A stretch of 46,841 bases of DNA from contig NZ_AGFU01000027.1 in assembly GCF_000226955.1 (NCBI RefSeq), forward strand, positions 1 through 46,841, given 5' to 3'. Positions 24,001 through 33,092 of this stretch are shown piece after piece (the stretch's first letter is position 1; every line of letters starts with the position of its first letter). The DNA is from Sphingomonas elodea ATCC 31461 (lineage in GTDB: Bacteria; Pseudomonadota; Alphaproteobacteria; Sphingomonadales; Sphingomonadaceae). Both the position numbers and the translations under genes were made by a program. Under the pieces are notes generated by a model. That model was not told where the DNA came from and made no database searches. It saw only the letters and a list, made by a program, of their open reading frames with translations.

Positions 24001-25645
24001 CGAGAAGTCGATCCCGCTCAGCCCACAGGTCCAGGCGCTGCTCGACCTCGACGTGGACAGCATCGATCCCAACGGCCTGATGATCGCGATCCTCAAGGCG
24101 CGCGTCGGGCTGCTGTGGTTCGGCGGCATCGGCACCTATCTGAAGGCGGCGAGCGAGAGCAACGGCGAGGTGGGTGATCCCGCCAACGACCGGATCCGCA
24201 TCAATGCCGAGCAGGTCCGCGCACAGGTGGTGGGCGAAGGCGCCAATCTCGGCGTCACCCAGGCCGCACGCATCGCGTTCGCGCGGAACGGCGGCCGGAT
24301 CAACACCGACTTCATCGACAATTCGGCCGGCGTCGATTGCTCGGACAATGAGGTCAACATCAAGATCGCGCTCAACCGCGAGATGATCGAGGGCCGGCTC
24401 GGCTTCGAGGATCGCAACGCGCTGCTCGCCTCGATGACGGACGACGTGTCGCACCTGGTGCTGGAGGACAACCGCCTGCAGACGCTGGCGCTCTCCTTCA
24501 TGGAGAATGACGGCGCGCTCGACCTGCCCAGCTATGTGCGGGTGATCGAGATCCTGGAGGCCACCGGCAGGCTCGACCGCAATGTCGAGGGCCTGGGTTC
24601 CAACGAGGATCTGCTGCGGCGCGCGCAGGAAGGCCGTGGGCTGACCCGGCCGGAACTGGCGGTGCTGCTCGCCTCGGCCAAGCTGGCGCTGCAGGACGCC
24701 ATCGAGCAGGGCGACCTCGGGCATGACCCGGCGCTGGTCCAGGACCTGCACGCCGCCTTCCCACGCGCGATGCAGGAGCGCTTCGGCAAGGCGATCGACG
24801 AGCACCGGCTGCGCAACGAGATCGTCGCGACCAAGCTTGCCAACCGCGTGGTGAACCGCCTCGGCGTGCTCCACCCGTTCGAGCTGGCCGAGGAAGAAGG
24901 CGCCGCGATGCGCGACATCGCCGCGATGTTCGTCGTCGCCGAACAGCTGCTGGGCCTGCCCGAACTGTGGCAGGCGGTGGAAACCGCCGAGATCAGCGAG
25001 GGCGCCCGCGTCGCGCTGCTCGACGAGCTAGCGGTGGCGGTGCGCGGCCAGATCGCCGACCTGCTGCGCGTCACCCGCCCGGGTGCGAGCCCGGCGGAAG
25101 TGATCGAGCGGCTGAAGCCCGGCGTCGAAGCGCTGGGTCGCGAGGCCAAGGGCCTGATGCTGGAGGAGGTGCGCGCCCAGGCCGACCGGCTCTGCAGCAA
25201 GCTCACCACCGCCGGCGCCCCGCGCGAGCTGGTCGACCGCGTGGTCCGCGTCTTCGAGATGGATGGCGGCGTCGGCCTCGCCGATCTCGGCCAGCGCAAG
25301 GGCATCGACGAGCTGGTGCTCACCCGCGCCTTCACCGCACTCGGCCAGGCCCTCGGTCTCGACTGGGCACAGGCGACGGCGGCGCGGATCACCACCGGGG
25401 ACGTGTGGGAACGCCTGCTGATCGCCGGCCTCGCCCGCGATTTCCAGCAGCTGCGACTGGACTTCCTGGGCCGTGTCGACGGGCAGGATCCCCAGGCGGC
25501 GGTGGAAGCGTGGCTGACCGAGCACCGCGACCGCGTCGACCAGTTCAGCGCGCTGGTGCGACGGGCCCGCCAGTCGGCCGTTCCCAACGCGGCGATGCTC
25601 GCACAGATCGCCGGGCAGGCCCGGGTACTGCTGGGCCGGGAATAA
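21023..25645 (+). CDS. gdhZ: NAD-specific glutamate dehydrogenase, large (180-kDa) class
   Basis: A 1540-aa protein of the Bac_GDH family, which oxidises glutamate to 2-oxoglutarate and ammonia with NAD. About 700 N-terminal residues hold the ACT-like regulatory modules (MRLAVINDDMPFLVDSIAGAI near 70, the second part around 490-570). The catalytic region follows with RGGLRWSDRRDDF near 750, then IVPTGAKGGFYPK, GDMSGDVFGNGML and WFGGIGTYLKA. The helical C-terminal domain ends in ARVLLGRE. Length and motifs are those of the family, and no damage is seen. The ATG at 21023 follows CAGGAG at about 11 nt. In Caulobacter the homologue GdhZ also restrains division; that second role is not shown here. 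It supplies 2-oxoglutarate beside the adjacent arginine/putrescine genes. Confidence 0.95.
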   Translation: MKNLEKKIMQAFEERIFEGALPGELEGLDEAERTEVARFVAETAAERPPRTVRLNLETYQDDASRKMRLAVINDDMPFLVDSIAGAIASFDLGIFRIIHPILPVERNATGLVTDIGEKAKDSQPESMIYIEMERADARTRRALTAEIERVLEHVRDVVSDWRPLQQAMGLDAARVPSREGEALLRWFADDAMTLLGHEKWSVGGESSDQIGLARYTHETPLLADASRNLAVDYFEMGGEVPLLLKSNATSTVHRRVPLDIVVTPIMTGQEVTGLSIHYGLWTSQALNTPPAMVPMLRGRLEMLESKFGFDPAGHTGKAMTHALTGLPHDLTTAFDLEALESLVLTAMSVADRPRSKLVLVRSTLGRHLFAFVWLPREQVAAGHRETIGNMLTEAAHAKMINWSIALEDGVLAQLRYTLDLRGDTTMPDEAELDMRIARMVRGWAPAVEACLSEIAGSGAARLSLRLANAFPDVYRLTHTPEEAAQDMVRIGGLEDDHARSVRIVALPDEPGKYRIKLYRLGGALALSDAVPAFENFGFRVLEEVPTELTNGAFIHDFKVEPANRSDMLERDPAIVEAAIAAVLEGRAENDLFNRLIVEAGISPDAVVLLRAWFRYLRQTGMLYGLGTVVDALRRAPLVALALVERFEAAHNPARGGDATAIDAASKAIDAGLAQVNAIDDDRILRLFKGVVLATLRTNAYAPAGAEALAFKLDSAKVPGLPAPLPWREIWVYSPRVEGIHLRAGPVARGGLRWSDRRDDFRTEILGLMKAQRVKNAVIVPTGAKGGFYPKHLPSPAIDRDAWLAEGTESYRIFIRALLSITDNIVSGEVVHPQGVTVLDGEDPYFVVAADKGTATFSDVANALAIERNFWLGDAFASGGSVGYDHKAMGITAKGAWVSVRRHFLEMGTDIQTEPVTVAGVGDMSGDVFGNGMLLSKAIKLVAAFDHRHIFLDPNPDPAKSWEERARMFALPRSSWADYNPALISEGGGVFPRTEKSIPLSPQVQALLDLDVDSIDPNGLMIAILKARVGLLWFGGIGTYLKAASESNGEVGDPANDRIRINAEQVRAQVVGEGANLGVTQAARIAFARNGGRINTDFIDNSAGVDCSDNEVNIKIALNREMIEGRLGFEDRNALLASMTDDVSHLVLEDNRLQTLALSFMENDGALDLPSYVRVIEILEATGRLDRNVEGLGSNEDLLRRAQEGRGLTRPELAVLLASAKLALQDAIEQGDLGHDPALVQDLHAAFPRAMQERFGKAIDEHRLRNEIVATKLANRVVNRLGVLHPFELAEEEGAAMRDIAAMFVVAEQLLGLPELWQAVETAEISEGARVALLDELAVAVRGQIADLLRVTRPGASPAEVIERLKPGVEALGREAKGLMLEEVRAQADRLCSKLTTAGAPRELVDRVVRVFEMDGGVGLADLGQRKGIDELVLTRAFTALGQALGLDWAQATAARITTGDVWERLLIAGLARDFQQLRLDFLGRVDGQDPQAAVEAWLTEHRDRVDQFSALVRRARQSAVPNAAMLAQIAGQARVLLGRE

Positions 25646-25654
25646 CCGGAGAAC

Positions 25655-25699
25655 GGCGCGGCCTTTCCCATGTCCCCATACGGGGGTAAAGGCCGCGCC
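25655..25699 (+). promoter_or_regulatory. long hairpin covering the aguA ribosome-binding site
   Basis: GGCGCGGCCTTT (25655-25666) and AAAGGCCGCGCC (25688-25699) are perfect 12-bp arms. Inside them CCC can pair with GGG, leaving a loop near CATGTCCCCATAC. The right arm ends at the base before the aguA ATG (25700), and the best Shine-Dalgarno candidate, AAAGG, lies in it. It starts 10 bp after the gdhZ stop. It could end the gdhZ message, or fold in a read-through mRNA and hide the aguA start, so that translation depends on refolding. No U-tract follows the stem. Confidence 0.6.
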
Positions 25700-26673
<974 letters not shown>

Positions 26674-26677
<4 letters not shown>

Positions 26678-27024
26678 CCGCCTTCGCCGTCCGCGCGCTG
26701 CTTTCCGGGTTGATCGTCGCCGTCGTGGCGATGCTCGCCCGGCGCAGTCCCGCGTTCGGCGCCCTGGTCGCGTCGCTGCCGCTGATTTCGCTGCTGGGCG
26801 TGATCTGGCTGTGGCGTGACACACAGGATGTGGGGCGGGTGGCGGACCATCTCCAGGCGACCTTCTGGTATGTGCTGCCCTCACTTCCCATGTTCCTGTT
26901 CGTGCCGGCGCTGCTGCGATCGGGGGTCGGCTTCCCGCCGGCCCTGCTCGCGGGCGTCGGGCTCACGATCCTTTTGTATTTCCTGACCGCCGCGGCGCTC
27001 GCCCGGTTCGGCATCACGCTCTGA
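26674..27024 (+). CDS. DUF3147-family small membrane protein
   Basis: A 116-aa protein beginning at a GTG that overlaps the aguA stop. It is almost entirely hydrophobic, with about four TM segments (ALLSGLIVAVVAMLA, LVASLPLISLLGVIWLW, FWYVLPSLPMFLFVPALL, ALLAGVGLTILLYFLTAAAL), the DUF3147 pattern. Function in this family is not established. Its position inside the agu operon, 8 bp before aguB and translationally coupled to aguA, suggests a membrane role related to polyamines or their precursors, but this is inference. Confidence 0.82.
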
Positions 27025-27032
27025 GGACCGTC

Positions 27033-27881
27033 ATGACTGCAATCACCGTCGGCGCGCTGCAGCTCGCCTTCTCGAACGATATCGATGCGAACATCGCCCG
27101 CGTGACCGAACTGGTCCGCGAGGCGGCCGGCCGCGGTGCCCAGGTCGTGCTGCCGCCCGAATTGTTCGAGGGCGAATATTTCTGCCGCGTCGAGGACGAG
27201 GGCCTGTTCGCCAACGCCAAGCCGGTGACCGAGCACAAGGCGGTGCTGGCGATGCAGGCGCTCGCCGCCGAGCTCGCCATCCACATCCCCACCAGCTTCT
27301 TCGAAGCCGATGGCCCGCACCACTATAACAGCCTCGCGATGATCGGCCCGGACGGCAAGGTCGCCGGCGTCTACCGCAAGAGCCACATCCCCGACGGCCC
27401 GGGCTATGAGGAGAAGTTCTACTTCCGCCCCGGCAATACCGGCTTCAAGGTGTGGGACGGCCCCGGCGCCAAGCTGGGCGTGGGCGTATGCTGGGACCAA
27501 TGGTACCCGGAAACCGCGCGCGCGATGATGCTGATGGGCGCCGAGCTGCTCTTCTACCCCACCGCGATCGGCAGCGAGCCGCACGATGACAGCCTCGACA
27601 CTGCCCGGCTGTGGCGCCGCGCCATGGTGGGCCATGCGGTATCGAACGTCGTGCCGGTGATCGCCGCGAACCGTGTCGGCACCGAACATGGACAGACCTT
27701 CTACGGCACCAGCTTCATCGCCGACGAGCGCGGCGACATCCTTGCCGAGCTGGACCGCGAGGAAGAAGGGGTGATCACCGCGACCCTCGACATCGCGCGG
27801 GTGAAGCGCCACCGCGCCGCCTTCGGCTTCTTCCGCGATCGCCGGCCGGAGCTCTATGGCCGGCTGGTGCAGGACATCTGA
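27033..27881 (+). CDS. aguB: N-carbamoylputrescine amidase
   Basis: A 282-aa nitrilase-superfamily hydrolase. It splits N-carbamoylputrescine to putrescine, ammonia and CO2. The catalytic triad is visible as E43 (LPPELFEGEYF), K116 (YRKSHIPDGPGYEEKFYF) and C153 (GVGVCWDQWYPE). GTSFIADERGDI and the length fit AguB closely. The ATG at 27033 follows GAGGA at a short distance. It forms an operon with aguA and the DUF3147 gene, downstream of gdhZ. The product, putrescine, is a polyamine found in sphingomonads. Confidence 0.95.
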   Translation: MTAITVGALQLAFSNDIDANIARVTELVREAAGRGAQVVLPPELFEGEYFCRVEDEGLFANAKPVTEHKAVLAMQALAAELAIHIPTSFFEADGPHHYNSLAMIGPDGKVAGVYRKSHIPDGPGYEEKFYFRPGNTGFKVWDGPGAKLGVGVCWDQWYPETARAMMLMGAELLFYPTAIGSEPHDDSLDTARLWRRAMVGHAVSNVVPVIAANRVGTEHGQTFYGTSFIADERGDILAELDREEEGVITATLDIARVKRHRAAFGFFRDRRPELYGRLVQDI

Positions 27882-27899
27882 TCCCGCGATCCCGGCGCG

Positions 27900-29183
27900 T
27901 CAGCCGCGCGCCGGGGCCTTGCGGCGGAAGGGCACGTCGCGCCGCAGATAGGTGAGCGCCCGCCACACCCACTCGATCGGCCCATACTGGAAGCGCGCCA
28001 GCCACCATTGCGCGACGATGATCTGCACCGCGATCGCCACCAGCGCCACGCCTAGCCGGGTGGCGGCGCTCCAGTCGTCGTACAGCCCCAGGCCGTAGTG
28101 GTAGAAGATCGGCACGAACACGACCGACTGCAGGATGTAATAGGTCAGCGTCAGCCGCCCCGGTGCGGCGAGCGGCTGCACCAGTCCCCGCGCGCGGCTG
28201 TCGTACAGGGCGATCACCAGCAGCGCCCAGAAGGCGGTGCCCGCCAGATCCAGCCACATGTTGATCAGCGCCCAGAAGGCGCGCCCGGCGCCCGGGCCGA
28301 ACCCTTGCGCCATGAAGGCTTCGCGCAGCGGCTCGCGCGTCATGAACAGCGCAGCGGCGATGGCGGCGGCGATCGGCAAAGCCCAGGCCCGCCAGCGCCG
28401 GCTATGCGGCAGGTCACCGAAGAAATCGGTCCGCCCCAGCACCAGCCCGAGCAGGTAGAGCCCGAGGATCTGCACCATCCGGCCATATTCGAGGAAGAAC
28501 CAGTATTTGGACTGCTGCCCGGCCCAGAGGTTCACCCGCAGCACCTGCCAAAGGTCGCCGCCGAGATAGACCGGCATCCCCGGATCGACCGAGGACATGG
28601 CCGGTGCATTGGCCCACGCTGCGCCGCTTGCCCCGGCGACCAGCTGGACGATCAGCGACGGCCCGATGAGGCAGAAGGCCGCCCCCGCCAGCAGCACCGC
28701 CTGGCTGCGGATCCGGTTGAACAACAACAGCAGGAAACCGATCGCCGCCAGCGTCTGCATGATGTCGCCGCGATAGATCAGCGAATGCAGGAATCCGATC
28801 CCCTCCAGGATCAGCAATCGCCAGGCGAACCGCCAGGTGAAGTCCTGCCCCCGGCTCGCCGCCCGATCCATCAAGATGAAGAAGCTGAATCCGAAACAAA
28901 GCGCCAGCAGCGAGAAGCTCTTCCCCATGAACAGGGCAAAGACCGTCTCCGTTATTTTGCCGGGTTTTTCTCCCGCCCAGAACAGTTCATAGCTCTCGAT
29001 GACGTGCACCAGGAACAGCGCCATCAATGCGAAGCCGCGCAACACGTCCACGACGTCCAGCCGGCGATCGCCGGTGCGCGGGGGGCTGTCGCCGCCCTGC
29101 ACGGGCACCCCTGATGCGCCGACGCGGCCACCCTTGCCGGCGCGGCCTGCGGCAGTGTCAACGATGCTGGGTACTGGCCTCAT
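27900..29183 (-). CDS. DUF418-family multi-pass membrane protein
   Basis: About 427 aa from the ATG at 29183. The pattern RLDVVDVLRGFALMALFLVHV opens the first TM, as in DUF418 and acyltransferase_3-like membrane proteins. Eight to ten hydrophobic segments follow. The C-terminal DUF418 block contains GRLTLTYYILQS, the YGLGLYDD loop, VAIAVQIIVAQWWLARF and GPIEWVWRALTY. The first 40 residues are Gly-rich and not family-like, so a GTG near 29103, with AGGGG before it, may be the real start. It is divergent from the diguanylate cyclase gene and convergent with aguB. The molecular function of the family is not settled; transfer or transport at the envelope is often supposed. Confidence 0.85.
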   Translation of the reverse strand: MRPVPSIVDTAAGRAGKGGRVGASGVPVQGGDSPPRTGDRRLDVVDVLRGFALMALFLVHVIESYELFWAGEKPGKITETVFALFMGKSFSLLALCFGFSFFILMDRAASRGQDFTWRFAWRLLILEGIGFLHSLIYRGDIMQTLAAIGFLLLLFNRIRSQAVLLAGAAFCLIGPSLIVQLVAGASGAAWANAPAMSSVDPGMPVYLGGDLWQVLRVNLWAGQQSKYWFFLEYGRMVQILGLYLLGLVLGRTDFFGDLPHSRRWRAWALPIAAAIAAALFMTREPLREAFMAQGFGPGAGRAFWALINMWLDLAGTAFWALLVIALYDSRARGLVQPLAAPGRLTLTYYILQSVVFVPIFYHYGLGLYDDWSAATRLGVALVAIAVQIIVAQWWLARFQYGPIEWVWRALTYLRRDVPFRRKAPARG

Positions 29184-29221
29184 TTACGTCTTCTTTGTCC
29201 GGCAGGCGTAGCGATGCCACC

Positions 29222-30904
29222 ATGGTTAGCGCGCTTCTCCGCCGGTTGCTCTGCATCGCGCTGTCCGCGCTGGCGGGATGCCTCGTGCCGCCGGCACATG
29301 CCCAAGCGGGTGTTGCCGGTCAACCACTTGGCACATGCATGGTGCGCGATACGGGGCAGACGGCGGACGCACTGCTCCGCCGTCCCGAAGGATTGGACTG
29401 CACAACGCCGCAACATCGATTCGGTGCCGGAAACTATTGGGCGATGACCGAGGTGATCGACCGGCGGTCTACCTTCGCCGCGCCGCTGGTACTGCGCTTC
29501 GCCAGTTTCTGGCAGGACGGCGTCACCCTCTATTTCGTGTACGCCGACGGTGCGGTGCGGACCTGGCAGAGCGACCGGCGCGGCATCAGCCCGCTGATCC
29601 AGCTCGGCGCGATCGCCCAGGCCCCCGTGCCGGTGCGCGAGCCGGCGCTGGTGCGGGTACTGTTCCATGTGCGCGGAGCGGCCAACCTGCGCGGGGTGGT
29701 GGCCGGCGTGCGGATCGCCACCCGGGCGGAGGGCGACCATGCGAACCTCGTTCTTGCCGGGCTCTACGCCTTCTTCGCCGGCATCGCGGTGGCGCTGATC
29801 CTCTACAATCTCGCCCTCTGGTCGGCGATGCGGCACCGGTTCCAGCTCCATTACTGCCTGCTGCTGGCTGCCCTGCTCGGCTATACCGTCAGCTCGTCCG
29901 GCCTGCTGGCATGGGCGGCACCGATCCTCGCCAACAATGATCGGATCCGGTTCAACTATCTGTTCGTCGGGCTCGCGGGCGGGGCGGCGGCGCTGTTCAC
30001 CCGCAGTTTCTTCGAGGACCAGCCCCTCCCGCGCTGGCTGGACCGCGGCAGCCAGATCGTGGCGATGGCGGTGCCGATGTCGGCGCTGGCCGTGGTGGTG
30101 CTGGGTGCCGCCAACCTCCGCCATGCGGACCTGCTCTACACGCTGGCGTTCAGCGGCCTGCTCGCGATCGTGGTACCCACGCTGTGGAGCGCTTGGCGGC
30201 TGCGATCGCATTTCCTGTGGCTGTTCGCGGTCGCGTGGTGCGCGCCCCTGGTGCTGGCCAGCGTGCGGGTGCTGGCCGCGCTCCACCTGCTGCCCTGGAA
30301 CTTCTGGATCGACAATTCGACGATCCTGTCGATCGGCACCGAGGCGCTCGTCTCCTCGCTGGCCGTGGCCTATCGGATCAAGTTCCTCCGCGACGAGCGC
30401 GACGCGGCGCTCACCCGCGAGGTGCTGGCCCGCCAGCTCGCCGACATCGATCCGCTGACCAGCCTGCTAAACCGCCGCGCCTTCCTCCAGCAGGCGATCG
30501 GCCGGACCGACCCGCAACAGCTGCTGCTGATCGACATCGATCACTTCAAGCGCGTCAACGAGACGCTGGGCCATGACGGCGGCGACGAAGTACTGCGCCT
30601 GTTCGCCCGGGCGCTGCGCGGCGCCGTGCCCGCCGCCGTGCTGGTGGCGCGGATGGGGGGCGAGGAATTCGCCCTGCTGACCCCCGCCGATCGCCGGATC
30701 GAGCCCGAGTCCCTTCTCGCCACGCTGCGCCGCGTGCGCATGCCGTTCGATCTGACGATCACCGCCAGCATCGGCACCTGCACCGGCACCCTCGCCAGCG
30801 AGGTCGACTGGAAGGCGCTGTATCGCTGCGCCGATACCGCGTTGTTCGATGCCAAGGCGGCCGGCCGGGACCGGGCGCGGGTCTCGCTCCTGAGGCTGGG
30901 CTGA
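29222..30904 (+). CDS. membrane diguanylate cyclase with 7TMR-DISM sensor
   Basis: A 560-aa protein making c-di-GMP from two GTP. It has an N-terminal signal sequence (LLCIALSALAGC, with a possible lipobox LAGC) and an extracytoplasmic beta-rich domain about 25-165 (DISM-like, VLRFASFWQDGVTLYFVYADG). Seven TM helices lie about 175-385, then a short coiled coil (DERDAALTREVLARQL) and a GGDEF domain. DPLTSLLNRRAF starts that domain, IDIDHFKRVNETLGHDGGDEVL binds metal and GTP, and the active loop is GGEEF at 479-483. No RxxD inhibitory site precedes GGEEF, so product feedback at that site is unlikely. The start is 38 bp from the divergent DUF418 gene. Confidence 0.9.
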   Translation: MVSALLRRLLCIALSALAGCLVPPAHAQAGVAGQPLGTCMVRDTGQTADALLRRPEGLDCTTPQHRFGAGNYWAMTEVIDRRSTFAAPLVLRFASFWQDGVTLYFVYADGAVRTWQSDRRGISPLIQLGAIAQAPVPVREPALVRVLFHVRGAANLRGVVAGVRIATRAEGDHANLVLAGLYAFFAGIAVALILYNLALWSAMRHRFQLHYCLLLAALLGYTVSSSGLLAWAAPILANNDRIRFNYLFVGLAGGAAALFTRSFFEDQPLPRWLDRGSQIVAMAVPMSALAVVVLGAANLRHADLLYTLAFSGLLAIVVPTLWSAWRLRSHFLWLFAVAWCAPLVLASVRVLAALHLLPWNFWIDNSTILSIGTEALVSSLAVAYRIKFLRDERDAALTREVLARQLADIDPLTSLLNRRAFLQQAIGRTDPQQLLLIDIDHFKRVNETLGHDGGDEVLRLFARALRGAVPAAVLVARMGGEEFALLTPADRRIEPESLLATLRRVRMPFDLTITASIGTCTGTLASEVDWKALYRCADTALFDAKAAGRDRARVSLLRLG

Positions 30905-30958
30905 TCTTGTACCGGGTCCGCATCGAGTGTAGGGATGCGGGCAGGGAGAAGTGCTCGC

Positions 30959-31165
30959 ATGTCGCTTCGCAAGCATCTGCTGTTGCTCGCCGGACTCGTC
31001 ACGCTGACGATCGCCGTGGTGCAGCCGACGCGCCCGCATGCAAATCTGGAAATCCTCACCCACCGCGCCGGCGACTCGGCACCCCAGCAGGTGCACGCCG
31101 CGATCGATCTGGGGGTCCTGGCCGTGTCGGTGCTCGTCACCTGGAGCCGCCAGCTCGCGCGCTGA
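30959..31165 (+). CDS. small two-helix membrane protein of unknown function
   Basis: The ATG at 30959 follows GGGAGAAG. The 68-aa product has a basic start (MSLRKHLLLLAGLVTLTIAVV) forming TM1, a 25-residue polar loop, and a second hydrophobic stretch (AIDLGVLAVSVLVTWS) ending in RQLAR. No family is recognised. It lies 54 bp after the diguanylate cyclase stop on the same strand and could be co-transcribed. Composition matches the core genes. Confidence 0.6.
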   Translation: MSLRKHLLLLAGLVTLTIAVVQPTRPHANLEILTHRAGDSAPQQVHAAIDLGVLAVSVLVTWSRQLAR

Positions 31166-31283
31166 GGCGCGGAATCCACCTCGGATGTTGCCGTAGGGAC
31201 GAGCGCCCGCGTTCTGCGCGACGGTGCCGCAAGTCTATGTTACAAAAGTGCGCTTGCATGGCAAAATTCGGCTGCTTACATTG

Positions 31284-32969
31284 ATGTCAATGACAAAGCC
31301 CGAAATGGTCTGGAAGACCGCCTATCGGCATCCAGGAGAGTGGGACCGCAGCTACGCGCCGCGGTCCATGGTAGACCTGTTCGAGGAGAGCGCGGCCGCC
31401 CATCCGCACGCGCCCCTGCTCGATTTCATGGGTCGCATCTACAGCTATGGCGAGACGCTGGACGGTGCCAACCGGGTCGCCTGCGGCCTGCGCGCGCTGG
31501 GCTACGGGCCGGGCGACCGGATCGGCCTATTCCTGCCCAATGTGCCGCACTACGTCGCTGCCTATTACGGCATCCTCAAGCTGGGTGCGACGGTGGTGAA
31601 CTTCTCGCCGCTCTACTCGGTCGAGGAACTGGCCGCGCAGGTCGCCGATTCGGGCACAAGGCTGCTCTTCACCCTTTCCGCCACGGCGCTGCTGCCCACC
31701 GCGCTCAAGGTGCTGGAAAAGAGCGATCTGGAACGGCTGGTGGTCGGCTCGGTCGCGGGCGCGCTGCCCACCGCCAAGTCGCTCTTCTACCAGCTGTTCC
31801 GCGGCAGCGAGGTGACGGCCCGGCCGCACGATCCGCGTATCCTCGCCTTCTCCAAGCTGATCGCCAACAAGGGCGACTGCACGATCCCCGACATCGATCC
31901 GGAGCGCGACATCGCCCTGATCCAGTATACCGGCGGCACCACCGGCACCCCCAAGGGCGCGGTGCTCACCCACCAGAATCTCTCCGCCAATGCCCGGCAG
32001 GTGGCGGAGCTGGATCCCGAGCGCGGCCAGTCGGAGGATTCGGTCCTCGGCGTGCTGCCGTTCTTCCACGTCTTCGCCAATACCTGCGTGCTCAACCGCA
32101 CAGTGATCAACGGCGGCAAGATCATCATGCTGCCGCGCTTCAACGCGCAGCAGGTGCTCACCGAGCTGCGCCGCACCCGTCCCCGCTCGCTGCCCGGCGT
32201 GCCGACCATGTACCAGGCGCTGCTCGACGCGCCGGGCATGCAGCCTTCCGACTTCTCGTCGCTGCGTTTCTGCATTTCGGGCGGCGCGCCGCTCCCCGAG
32301 CAGCTCAAGCTCAACTGGGAATCGACCACCGGCGCCCACATCATCGAGGGCTATGGCCTGTCGGAGAGCTCGGGCGTGGTCTCGGCCAACCCTTATGTCG
32401 GGCTGAACAAGAGCGGCACGATCGGCCAGCCGATCGCCGGCACCCGCGTGCGGCTGGTCGACAAGGAGGATCCCCGCAAGCCCGCGCCGGAAGGCGAGCC
32501 GGGGGAGATCGTCGTGCAGGGCCCGCAGATCATGCGCGGCTATTGGAACCGGCCGGAGGCCGATGCCGGCACCTTCGTCGACGATCACTGGCTGCGCACC
32601 GGCGATGTCGGCATCATCGACGAGGACGGCTATATCCAGATCGTCGACCGGCTGAAGGACATGATCGCGGTCGGCGGGTTCAAGGTGTTCCCCAGCCAGA
32701 TCGAGGCGGTGCTCTACACCCACCCGGCGGTGAAGGAGACGCTCGTCCTCGGCCTGCCCGATCCGTATCACGGCGAACTGCCGCACGCCTATGTCGCGCT
32801 GAACGACGGCATGACCGCGGACGCCAAGGAGATGTGCGACTGGCTCAACGCCCAGCTCGGCAAGCATGAGCGGGTGAAGGAAGTGGTGATCCGCGACAGC
32901 CTGCCCAAGACGATGATCGGCAAGCTCAGCCGCAAGGACCTGCTGAACGAGGTGAAGGCGGGGCGATGA
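31284..32969 (+). CDS. long-chain fatty-acid-CoA ligase (AMP-forming)
   Basis: A 561-aa member of the ANL superfamily, which activates a fatty acid to acyl-AMP and then acyl-CoA. The phosphate-binding loop YTGGTTGTPKG starts at residue 215. LPFFHVFANTCVLN, EGYGLSESSGV, LRTGDVGIIDEDGYIQIVDRLKDMI and the C-terminal lysine motif LPKTMIGKLSRKDL are all present. The size and the FANTC and RGYWNRPEA context fit FadD-like ligases used at the inner membrane for beta-oxidation. The start is one of ATG 31284, 31290 or 31308. It stands alone, with an inverted repeat after the stop that can terminate it. Confidence 0.92.
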   Translation: MSMTKPEMVWKTAYRHPGEWDRSYAPRSMVDLFEESAAAHPHAPLLDFMGRIYSYGETLDGANRVACGLRALGYGPGDRIGLFLPNVPHYVAAYYGILKLGATVVNFSPLYSVEELAAQVADSGTRLLFTLSATALLPTALKVLEKSDLERLVVGSVAGALPTAKSLFYQLFRGSEVTARPHDPRILAFSKLIANKGDCTIPDIDPERDIALIQYTGGTTGTPKGAVLTHQNLSANARQVAELDPERGQSEDSVLGVLPFFHVFANTCVLNRTVINGGKIIMLPRFNAQQVLTELRRTRPRSLPGVPTMYQALLDAPGMQPSDFSSLRFCISGGAPLPEQLKLNWESTTGAHIIEGYGLSESSGVVSANPYVGLNKSGTIGQPIAGTRVRLVDKEDPRKPAPEGEPGEIVVQGPQIMRGYWNRPEADAGTFVDDHWLRTGDVGIIDEDGYIQIVDRLKDMIAVGGFKVFPSQIEAVLYTHPAVKETLVLGLPDPYHGELPHAYVALNDGMTADAKEMCDWLNAQLGKHERVKEVVIRDSLPKTMIGKLSRKDLLNEVKAGR

Positions 32970-32980
32970 GGCCTGATACT

Positions 32981-33092
32981 TAAGCCCCTCCTCCTGGGAG
33001 GAGGGGTTGGGGTGGAGGGATTCCAGAACGTCCGTTGGTCTCTGCGAGACACTGCCCCACCCCCAACCCTTCCCCTTAAGGGGAGGGGCTTA
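32981..33092. repeat. large imperfect inverted repeat between convergent genes
   Basis: The left arm begins TAAGCCCCTCC at 32981 and continues to about 33015. Its reverse complement runs from about 33055 to 33092, ending GGAGGGGCTTA. Each arm also folds on itself (CCTCC with GGAGG; CCCCTTAAGGGG). It lies between the acyl-CoA ligase and the convergent aldehyde dehydrogenase. The right arm covers the last codons and stop of the dehydrogenase. It probably acts as a bidirectional terminator, and its form suggests a dispersed repeat. Confidence 0.7.

Noticed and set aside
21032-24874. A 1280-aa open frame opposite gdhZ.
   Set aside because: Shadow of the glutamate dehydrogenase gene; composition is His/Arg/Gly/Asp-rich with no domains.
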